Origin: Cellvibrionales bacterium UBA1963
GTDB lineage: Bacteria > Pseudomonadota > Gammaproteobacteria > Pseudomonadales > UBA7434
Assembly (NCBI GenBank): GCA_002336035.1
Contig: DDED01000101.1
Coordinates: forward strand, 1-5,325
Reading direction: 5' to 3'
DNA: 5,325 nt
The notes beneath the pieces are model-generated. The model ran no database searches. It was not told the DNA's origin and was given only the letters and a program-made list of their open reading frames with translations. Shown here piece by piece: positions 1 to 5,134 of this stretch. Made by a program: the position numbers and the translations under genes. Positions within the stretch are counted from its first letter, which is position 1. Each line of letters begins with the position of its first letter.

Positions 1-375
1 TTATCGACTTCGAAAAGCACTATTCATGCATGGCAGTTGGGTGATGACGCTGTGCCATCACTCGATCAGTTAATGGCGGCATTTGATCGTGCTTTTTCCG
101 CCAGTGATTGGTCTGCTATCAACCAGCTTAATGACTACACTCGACCTTGCGTTGAGGCTGCAGCTGTTGCTAGTCAGGCGACTTCATCTGCAGCCGACGA
201 CTTTTCGAAAACTGCCGTCATGCGCTATGAATCGCAATTACGGCAATTACTGTGTACCTATGAGGCACTTCAGCAGCAGTGCATTAAAGAGCGAGACGCC
301 ATTGCCGCAAAACTGCAAAGCGCTCAATCGGCTCACTCAGTGAGTGATCAGTATTTACAGCACGCTAAACTGTAA
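1..375 (+). CDS. FliT-like flagellar chaperone, 3' part (5' end outside window)
   Basis: The frame is open from base 1 to the TAA at 373-375. In-frame candidate starts inside the window are TTG at 37 and ATG at 73, but neither has a clear Shine-Dalgarno sequence, so the gene probably begins upstream. The visible product is small, hydrophilic and almost wholly alpha-helical. It has an N-terminal LDQLMAAFDRAF helix, a W-A-I-NQL segment, and a C-terminal Gln/Arg/Glu-rich coiled-coil-like helix (YESQLRQLLCTYEALQQQC onward) ending in DQYLQHAKL. There is no signal peptide or membrane segment. Size, helical pattern and a place just before fleQ fit the FliT/FleP class of cytoplasmic flagellar chaperones, which sit after fliD-fliS and bind filament-cap or export proteins. 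The family is divergent and the call rests largely on context, so no symbol is given. FleP/FliS-like or an unrelated helical protein remain possible. Confidence 0.6.
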   Translation, partial: LSTSKSTIHAWQLGDDAVPSLDQLMAAFDRAFSASDWSAINQLNDYTRPCVEAAAVASQATSSAADDFSKTAVMRYESQLRQLLCTYEALQQQCIKERDAIAAKLQSAQSAHSVSDQYLQHAKL

Positions 376-422
376 GACTTCATTTTGTGTTGAGCTTGGT
401 TGGCGCGTGCTGAATTCACTGA

Positions 423-451
423 TGAACAAACCTTTCTTGTATAAAAATAAT
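423..451 (+). promoter_or_regulatory. possible sigma70 promoter P1 upstream of fleQ
   Basis: TGAACA at 423-428 (4 of 6 to TTGACA) is followed after 17 nt by AATAAT at 446-451 (5 of 6 to TATAAT). An overlapping TATAAA at 440-445 has no -35 at proper spacing. Transcription would start near 458, placing the dyad at 460-510 at the very 5' end of the RNA. fleQ/flrA genes are normally transcribed by housekeeping sigma factor, which fits. The surrounding sequence is AT-rich, so chance matches are likely. Confidence 0.3.
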
Positions 452-459
452 ACTAGTCC

Positions 460-510
460 ACATTATTTTCCGAAGTCTCTGAATTAGATCAGTTTTCGGG
501 TCAATAATGT
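460..510. repeat. 51-nt interrupted inverted repeat upstream of fleQ
   Basis: Three nested pairs of arms are perfect complements: ACATTATT (460-467) with AATAATGT (503-510), CCGAA (470-474) with TTCGG (495-499), and CTGA (479-482) with TCAG (489-492). Small asymmetric internal loops separate them and the apical loop is ATTAGA (483-488). This gives 17 pairs in total. No T-run follows, so it is a poor intrinsic terminator. Its right arm directly abuts the predicted -35 box at 511. It could be an operator dyad, a structured leader made from the upstream promoter, or the end of the upstream chaperone transcript. Confidence 0.5.
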
Positions 511-539
511 TTGCTTGAGTCATGTTTCTCCTAGATAAT
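511..539 (+). promoter_or_regulatory. possible sigma70 promoter P2 of fleQ
   Basis: TTGCTT at 511-516 (3 of 6 to TTGACA) and GATAAT at 534-539 (5 of 6 to TATAAT) are separated by exactly 17 nt. The predicted start is near 546, giving a leader of about 95 nt before the fleQ ATG at 642. The -10 element is good and the -35 weak, which would fit a promoter that needs an activator. No convincing CRP/Vfr dyad was found nearby. No sigma54 -24/-12 pair was found in this gap. Confidence 0.4.
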
Positions 540-551
540 CATCCTTTAAAT

Positions 552-565
552 GTCATTCTTTTGAC
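552..565 (+). promoter_or_regulatory. FleQ-box-like site in the fleQ leader
   Basis: The 14-mer GTCATTCTTTTGAC keeps both outer halves, GTCA and TTGAC, at the spacing of the Pseudomonas aeruginosa FleQ box as I recall it (about GTCAnTAAAtTGAC). Only the central AAA is replaced. It lies just downstream of the start predicted for P2 (about +7 to +20), a place where a bound regulator would usually repress. A TTGAC here could instead be read as part of a -35 (TTGACT, 561-566), but the -10 at the right distance (TTTATC) is poor. Assignment is by motif only. Confidence 0.35.
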
Positions 566-631
566 TCTCTTGGGACGCTAATTTTATCAAGGGTAAAAAG
601 CGCTGATTTTATGACGCTCACCGATGGTTTT

Positions 632-637
632 AGGAAG
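632..637 (+). promoter_or_regulatory. ribosome binding site deciding the fleQ start
   Basis: AGGAAG ends 4 nt before the ATG at 642. The longer in-frame ATG at 624 has no purine-rich sequence at a usable distance. The shorter start also gives an N-terminus beginning MW, as in Pseudomonas FleQ. Confidence 0.8.
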
Positions 638-641
638 TTTT

Positions 642-2102
642 ATGTGGGAAGAAGTTCGAATTGTTATTGTTGATAATGACCAGCGCAGGCGTGATGACTT
701 AAGGTTGGTATTTGAATTTATTGGTGAGCCGGTTCGATGTCTTTCTTACATGGAATGGCAAGACGCTGAAGTTCAAGGCAGCGCCTATCGTGAAAATTTA
801 AGCCTGTTAGTTTTAGGCCAAGATGCGCAACCTTTGGCAGAATATTTGCGCTTAGCTGCGCAGTGGCAGGCAGACTTACCGATCATGATAGTTGACCATA
901 ATATCAGCGATATCGCTGAAGTTGAGTTGCCAACTTCGGTCATTTCTAAGCTGCAGATGCCGCCTAATTATGCCCGCTTAGTGGATGACCTTCATCGAGC
1001 ACAGGTCTATCGGCAGCAACAAGGAAAAATGAAAGGTCGCTCATCGCATCGTGATCCTATTTTGTTTCGAAGTTTGGTGGGCACCAGTCGAAAAGTACAA
1101 CAAGTTCGTGAATTAATGGCCCAAGTGGCAGACAAAAATGTGACTGTTTTAATCACTGGCGAATCGGGCACAGGTAAAGAAGTTGTTGCTCGTAACTTGC
1201 ACTATCATTCGCCTCGGCAGCAACAACCATTTGTGCCGGTTAATTGCGGTGCAATTCCAGCTGAACTGCTAGAGAGTGAGTTATTTGGCCATGAAAAAGG
1301 GGCCTTTACGGGCGCTATTTCGAGTCGGGCGGGACGCTTTGAAATGGCGCAAGGTGGGACGTTATTCCTTGACGAAATTGGAGATATGCCTCTGAGTATG
1401 CAGGTCAAGATTTTACGCGTGTTACAAGAACGAACCTTTGAACGTGTGGGTGGGAATAAAACCATAGAAGTTGATGTTCGCATCATCGCGGCCACGCATA
1501 AAAATTTAGAACAAATGATTAGTCATGGTGATTTTCGTGAAGACTTGTATTACCGATTAAATGTCTTTCCCATTGAAATGCCCGCCTTACGCGCACGGGT
1601 TGAAGACCTGCCTTTACTATTAAATGAATTGATATCTCGATTAGAGAATGAACAGCGGGGTTCAATACGTTTTAACTCGGCTGCGATCATGTCACTCTGC
1701 CAACATAATTGGGCAGGCAATGTGCGTGAACTCGCTAATTTAGTTGAGAGAATGGCTATTATGTATCCGTTTGGTGTGGTTGGCGTCAAAGATTTACCCC
1801 CTAAATTTCGTTATATTGAAATTGAAGAAGAAGGCAGTGATAGCAATGCCATTGCCAGCGAGGACCAGTCAAATGCAGAGGCGATGAAAAATATACTCAA
1901 TGTCGACGTGAAGCCCTTGTTGCCAATCGACGGCATTGACTTAAAAGCGTATTTGGCTGATTTAGAGCAGCACTTAATTCAACAAGCCCTTGATGAAGCA
2001 AAAGGGGTTGTTGCGCGCGCTGCTGATAAGCTGCAGATGCGACGCACCACCTTGGTTGAAAAAATGAGAAAGTATGATTTGACGCGCCAGGCTGTCGGAT
2101 AA
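642..2102 (+). CDS. fleQ: flagellar master regulator FleQ/FlrA, sigma54-dependent activator
   Basis: This 486-residue cytoplasmic protein is the top regulator of polar flagellar genes; with RpoN it activates early flagellar operons including fleSR. Domains in order: a degenerate receiver (about 5-120), in which Gly59 sits where the phospho-acceptor Asp is expected; an AAA+ sigma54-activation domain (about 145-385); an acidic linker (391-430); and a Fis-type helix-turn-helix (about 445-478). The AAA+ motifs are intact: Walker A GESGTGKE 173-180, sigma54-contacting GAFTGA 220-225, Walker B with Asp244/Glu245, arginine-finger region Arg299/Arg305, and GNVRE 359-363. Residues matching the reported c-di-GMP site of P. 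aeruginosa FleQ are present: LFRS (Arg143), Arg184/Asn185 after Walker A, Glu329 and Arg333. Long stretches look near-identical to Pseudomonas FleQ, including the C-terminal RRTTLVEKMRKY. Start chosen by AGGAAG and the MW terminus. A 266-bp gap precedes it, implying its own promoter. Confidence 0.96.
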   Translation: MWEEVRIVIVDNDQRRRDDLRLVFEFIGEPVRCLSYMEWQDAEVQGSAYRENLSLLVLGQDAQPLAEYLRLAAQWQADLPIMIVDHNISDIAEVELPTSVISKLQMPPNYARLVDDLHRAQVYRQQQGKMKGRSSHRDPILFRSLVGTSRKVQQVRELMAQVADKNVTVLITGESGTGKEVVARNLHYHSPRQQQPFVPVNCGAIPAELLESELFGHEKGAFTGAISSRAGRFEMAQGGTLFLDEIGDMPLSMQVKILRVLQERTFERVGGNKTIEVDVRIIAATHKNLEQMISHGDFREDLYYRLNVFPIEMPALRARVEDLPLLLNELISRLENEQRGSIRFNSAAIMSLCQHNWAGNVRELANLVERMAIMYPFGVVGVKDLPPKFRYIEIEEEGSDSNAIASEDQSNAEAMKNILNVDVKPLLPIDGIDLKAYLADLEQHLIQQALDEAKGVVARAADKLQMRRTTLVEKMRKYDLTRQAVG

Positions 2103-2122
2103 TGGCGAACTGGCACCGTTCC

Positions 2123-2148
2123 TTTGCCGGGTTACTTTACCCGACAAA
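2123..2148 (+). terminator. weak hairpin after fleQ, possible attenuating terminator
   Basis: TTTG (2123-2126) pairs with CAAA (2145-2148), and CGGGT (2128-2132) pairs with ACCCG (2139-2143). A single C-A mismatch interrupts the stem and the loop is TACTTT. It lies 20 nt after the fleQ stop. No continuous T-run follows on either strand, so efficient intrinsic termination is doubtful. Confidence 0.3.
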
Positions 2149-2156
2149 ACTTTGAC
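2143..2156 (+). promoter_or_regulatory. possible upstream FleQ site of fleSR
   Basis: The 14-mer GACAAAACTTTGAC agrees at 10 of 14 positions with the recalled FleQ box and retains the TTGAC half. It lies about 90-105 bp upstream of the predicted fleSR start, a normal enhancer distance for a sigma54 activator. It overlaps the right arm of the hairpin at 2123-2148, so it may be part of that structure instead. Confidence 0.25.
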
Positions 2157-2188
2157 TCTGTGGTTTTAATCTCTGGCTTGATGTTATT

Positions 2189-2201
2189 TAACTGATTGAA
2201 A
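2189..2201. promoter_or_regulatory. possible IHF site between enhancer and fleSR promoter
   Basis: On the complementary strand the 13-mer at 2189-2201 matches the IHF core WATCAANNNNTTR with one mismatch (reads TTTCAA for the first part). It is flanked by A/T-rich sequence (2181-2220) and lies between a possible activator site and the -24 element, where IHF bending commonly helps sigma54 promoters. The motif is degenerate and AT-rich DNA yields false hits. Confidence 0.25.
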
Positions 2202-2220
2202 GTAATATAAAAAATTTACT

Positions 2221-2236
2221 AGGCACAGAGCTTGCA
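2221..2236 (+). promoter_or_regulatory. sigma54 (RpoN) promoter of fleSR
   Basis: AGGCAC (2221-2226), five bases, then TTGCA (2232-2236) match the TGGCAC-N5-TTGCA consensus with one mismatch, at the first base. The invariant GG (2222-2223) and GC (2234-2235) are separated by the required 10 nt. Transcription should begin near 2247, giving a 64-nt leader to the fleS ATG at 2311. In Vibrio and Pseudomonas this operon is RpoN- and FlrA/FleQ-dependent, so both motif and position agree. Confidence 0.8.
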
Positions 2237-2261
2237 GTTTATTTAATGCGCGTTTGTTGGC

Positions 2262-2275
2262 GTCAATAAAGAGCC
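2262..2275 (+). promoter_or_regulatory. FleQ-box-like site in the fleSR leader
   Basis: The 14-mer GTCAATAAAGAGCC matches the recalled FleQ box at its first nine bases and at 11 of 14 overall; the second half is eroded. It lies about +16 to +29 from the predicted sigma54 start. FleQ has been reported to bind leader DNA downstream of several Pseudomonas flagellar promoters, so the placement is not unreasonable. Confidence 0.3.
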
Positions 2276-2293
2276 GCGACAGAGCCATTTTAC

Positions 2294-2302
2294 AGGGCAG
2301 GT
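2294..2302 (+). promoter_or_regulatory. ribosome binding site deciding the fleS start
   Basis: AGGGCAGGT contains AGGT ending 8 nt before ATG 2311. The longer alternative, TTG at 2254, has no Shine-Dalgarno sequence and would lie only about 7 nt from the transcript start predicted from the sigma54 element. Confidence 0.7.
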
Positions 2303-2310
2303 CATTCAGT

Positions 2311-3633
2311 ATGTCGAAAGTCATTTCATCAAATAAAGTCGCGAACCGATCGAGGGGTAAGCAGGATATTAGTCTTGGCTTATCGACGGATGTGCACCCA
2401 AAGACTGCAGTGCTTGATGGCAATAATTCGGCTCTAGATTCTTACAATTTTGCATTAGACCCTAACAGTAAAGAAGGCTTGCAAGCGACATTCGAATTAT
2501 TTAATCGCATGTCCGATGACTTGGCTGATTCTTATCGCGCCCTTGAAGCACGGGTCGGTGCGTTGACCGCTGAGTTAGACAGAGTGAACGCACAAAAGGC
2601 GCAAGAGGTGCAATCCAAAGACCGTGTGAGTGCCCGTTTAAGTAATTTATTAGATCTTTTGCCAGGGGGCGTCATCGTATTAGATCGCTGGGGCACGATT
2701 TCTCAAATCAATCCGGCGGGTGAGGAATTACTAGCGCGCGATTTAACTGGTCGCAAGTGGGTTGATATTATCGCTGAATTTTTCGCACCGAAAAATGACG
2801 ATGGCCATGAAATTTCTATGAAAAGCGGCAAGCGAGTCAGTTTGTCGACACGCTCTTTGGAGCAAGAAACCGGGCAGATTATTTTATTGACCGATCAAAC
2901 TGAAACGCGGCATTTACAAGCACAGCTCAGTCGCGGCCAACGTCTATCGGCTTTAGGCCGAATGGTCTCTGCTTTAGCGCATCAGATTCGTACGCCCTTG
3001 TCTGCAGCAATTCTGTATGCCAGTCACTTAAAAGAACGTGACTTAACAGTTGAACAGACGCAGCGCTTCTCAGAAAAAATTAGCTCACGCTTGCATCACC
3101 TTGAGCAGCAAGTCAGCGATATGTTGGTCTTTGCTAAAGGTGATGTGGTCCTTAACGACCATTGTTCTGTAGCTACTCTCATCAGTGAGTTGCAGTCGGC
3201 AGTTGATGTGTCCTTACAAGCTAATGAAGCACAGTTATTCGTCAGTAATAGGTGTCCTGAACTGATGCTGAACTGCAATCTGCAGAGTCTCATCGGAGCC
3301 TTGAGTAACTTAATCAACAATGCCTTACAGGCCAGTTTATTAGCCAGTGATGTCGAACTGGCTTGTCAGATTAAAGATCAACAATTCACCATGACCGTTA
3401 CTGACCATGGAGCGGGTATTGCACCGCAATTATTGCAGCGTTTAATGGATGAAGAGGCGTTTGTCTCGACAAAATCACAGGGTACGGGTTTAGGGTTGGC
3501 AGTGGTTAGGGCTGTTGCAAAGGCGCATCACGGACAATTTCAATTAAGCTCAATAGAGCAGCAGGGCACCTCAGCCAGTATTTGCATACCGGTGAACGAA
3601 GTTACGCGTTCTGCAGGTAATTGGCATGAGTGA
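2311..3633 (+). CDS. fleS: flagellar sensor histidine kinase FleS/FlrB
   Basis: This 440-residue soluble kinase autophosphorylates on His and passes phosphate to FleR, turning on the middle flagellar tier. In order: a polar, unrecognised N-terminal tail (1-50); a probable coiled coil (55-105) with DDLADSYRALEARV-type heptads; a PAS domain (about 108-200) carrying the DLLPGGVIVLDRWGTISQIN signature; a HisKA dimerisation domain with the H-box ALAHQIRTPL, phospho-acceptor His224; and a HATPase_c domain with N-box NLINNALQAS (333-342), G1 DHGAGI (365-370) and G2 GTGLGL (391-396). No membrane segment or signal peptide is visible, so its signal is cytoplasmic, as known for the family. ATG 2311 is chosen over TTG 2254 because of its ribosome site and the short leader otherwise left. 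The 3' end overlaps fleR by 8 nt, so the two are co-translated from the sigma54 promoter. Confidence 0.93.
   Translation: MSKVISSNKVANRSRGKQDISLGLSTDVHPKTAVLDGNNSALDSYNFALDPNSKEGLQATFELFNRMSDDLADSYRALEARVGALTAELDRVNAQKAQEVQSKDRVSARLSNLLDLLPGGVIVLDRWGTISQINPAGEELLARDLTGRKWVDIIAEFFAPKNDDGHEISMKSGKRVSLSTRSLEQETGQIILLTDQTETRHLQAQLSRGQRLSALGRMVSALAHQIRTPLSAAILYASHLKERDLTVEQTQRFSEKISSRLHHLEQQVSDMLVFAKGDVVLNDHCSVATLISELQSAVDVSLQANEAQLFVSNRCPELMLNCNLQSLIGALSNLINNALQASLLASDVELACQIKDQQFTMTVTDHGAGIAPQLLQRLMDEEAFVSTKSQGTGLGLAVVRAVAKAHHGQFQLSSIEQQGTSASICIPVNEVTRSAGNWHE
3615..3618 (+). promoter_or_regulatory. ribosome binding site of fleR inside fleS
   Basis: AGGT lies 7 nt before the fleR ATG at 3626, within the last codons of fleS. 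With the ATGAGTGA overlap this favours coupled translation of kinase and regulator. Confidence 0.55.
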
Positions 3634-5134
3634 TGACGATAAAGGCGTGCCCCATCTTTCGGCAGATCATGCCAGCGAGATAACGAACGTAAGCGGCGTG
3701 AACCCATTGCCGATCAGTGTATTAGTCGTTGAAGACGACTTGGCTTTGCAAGAGGCCATTGTCGATACTTTAGAGCTGGCTAATTTTAGGGTGTTGGCTG
3801 CGTCATCGGGTGAACAGGCACTTAAATTATTAGGTAAGCAGCCTATTGATATGGTTATTTCCGATGTCAATATGGGTGCGATGGACGGCCATCAATTGTT
3901 AGTCGCCGTGAAACAGCGCTGGCCCTTTATTCCTGTTTTATTGATTACCGCATTCGCGACCATTGACCGCTCAGTCAGTGCCATTCAAGCAGGTGCGGTT
4001 GACTATTTAGTTAAACCGTTTGAACCTACCACGTTAATTAATTTAGTCGCAAAGTACACTATTGGCTGTCAACAAGATGACCAAGCCCCGGTAATTGCCT
4101 CCAGCGCCAGTCGCGAAGTGTTTCAGATGGCTAAGCGGGTTGCTGTCACCGACTCTACCGTATTGATTTCGGGTGAGTCAGGCACTGGTAAAGAAGTCGT
4201 TGCCAGATATATCCATCAACAGTCCCCTCGTCATGGCGGACCTTTTATTGCCATTAATTGTGCGGCTATTCCCGATACTATGCTAGAGGCGACCTTATTT
4301 GGTCATGAAAAAGGCGCGTTCACTGGTGCGCACCAGTCTGCGACGGGTAAATTTGAGCAAGCTAATGGTGGAACCTTACTGTTAGATGAAGTCTCAGAGC
4401 TAGATCTTTCGTTACAGGCTAAGTTATTGCGTGTGCTTCAAGAGCGCGAGGTCGAGCGAGTCGGTGGTCGTAAATCGATACGCCTTGATGTGCGCATCAT
4501 CGCCACCACTAATCGTCAGTTACAGCAATACGTCAACGCGGGTAAATTTCGAGACGATTTATTTTATCGGCTGAGCGTCTTTCCACTGAGTTGGCCACCG
4601 TTGCGTGATCGCAGTGATGATATTTTACCGCTAGCTGAGTCTTTATTACGCCAGCATGCTAAAAAAATGGGACGAAGTAAGGTGCAATTATCGCCTGCGG
4701 CACAAGAGTCCTTATTGGCGCATCCTTGGCCAGGCAATGTCCGAGAATTGGACAACGGTATTCAGCGCGCGCTGATCATGCAGAGCGGCCATACGCTTTA
4801 TCCCAATGATTTCTTACTTACGCAGTCAACCTTCCCAGTGACGATGCAAGTGGGAGAAAAACCGATGGTGCATCAATCAGCTATCAGCGATAATCCGTTA
4901 ACGGCCCCTAACGCTGTCGATGATATAGATGCTTTACACCATGAGCCGCAAGCCATTAATAGCTCCACTTCAAACTTGTTCAGTGATGTAAAACAGCATG
5001 AATTTCGATTGATTAGCGAAGCTTTGCAGGTGACTCAAGGCTCAAAAAAATTAGCCGCTGAAAAGCTGGGCATGAGCCCACGCACTTTGCGCTATAAGAT
5101 GGCGAAAATGCGCGATTGCGGTTTTCAATTGTAA
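3626..5134 (+). CDS. fleR: flagellar response regulator FleR/FlrC, sigma54-dependent
   Basis: This 502-residue NtrC-type regulator, phosphorylated by FleS, activates RpoN-dependent hook and basal-body genes. A short polar tail (1-28) precedes a complete receiver domain with acidic pocket Glu36/Asp37/Asp38, phospho-acceptor Asp80 in VISDVNM, Thr108 and Lys130. The AAA+ domain (about 160-397) has Walker A GESGTGKE 183-190, GAFTGA 230-235, Walker B Asp254/Glu255, Arg309/Arg315 and GNVRE 370-374. A Ser/Asn/His-rich linker of some 55 residues (398-452) leads to a Fis-type helix-turn-helix (460-495, KKLAAEKLGMSPRTLRYKM). Unlike FleQ it has Arg194-Tyr195 after Walker A and no LFRS motif, so no c-di-GMP response is expected. 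The start overlaps fleS by 8 nt. An in-frame GTG at 3698 would remove the tail but lacks a ribosome site. Confidence 0.95.
   Translation: MSDDDKGVPHLSADHASEITNVSGVNPLPISVLVVEDDLALQEAIVDTLELANFRVLAASSGEQALKLLGKQPIDMVISDVNMGAMDGHQLLVAVKQRWPFIPVLLITAFATIDRSVSAIQAGAVDYLVKPFEPTTLINLVAKYTIGCQQDDQAPVIASSASREVFQMAKRVAVTDSTVLISGESGTGKEVVARYIHQQSPRHGGPFIAINCAAIPDTMLEATLFGHEKGAFTGAHQSATGKFEQANGGTLLLDEVSELDLSLQAKLLRVLQEREVERVGGRKSIRLDVRIIATTNRQLQQYVNAGKFRDDLFYRLSVFPLSWPPLRDRSDDILPLAESLLRQHAKKMGRSKVQLSPAAQESLLAHPWPGNVRELDNGIQRALIMQSGHTLYPNDFLLTQSTFPVTMQVGEKPMVHQSAISDNPLTAPNAVDDIDALHHEPQAINSSTSNLFSDVKQHEFRLISEALQVTQGSKKLAAEKLGMSPRTLRYKMAKMRDCGFQL

Noticed and set aside
83..343. Second + strand frame overlapping the FliT-like gene
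   Set aside because: The overlapping frame encodes a coherent helical protein running to a stop just before the fleQ control region; this one has no ribosome site.
401..415. TGGCGC as a -24 element upstream of fleQ
   Set aside because: No GC dinucleotide at the -12 position.
551..566. CRP/Vfr-type dyad TGTCA-N6-TGACT upstream of fleQ
   Set aside because: The right half does not match TCACA, so symmetry is lost; a FleQ-box reading fits better.
624..641. Longer fleQ start at ATG 624
   Set aside because: No ribosome site; AGGAAG serves ATG 642, which also gives the family's MW terminus.
611..673. 20-codon reading frame overlapping the fleQ start in another frame, possible leader peptide
   Set aside because: No ribosome site at proper distance and no attenuator-like codon pattern.
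1205..1495. Minus-strand open frame inside fleQ, with similar ones inside fleS and fleR
   Set aside because: Composition mirrors the highly conserved coding strand; no ribosome site or family resemblance.
2111..2127. TGGCAC ... TTTGC resembling a sigma54 promoter just after fleQ
   Set aside because: The GG and GC cores are 12 nt apart instead of 10; the element at 2221-2236 has correct spacing.
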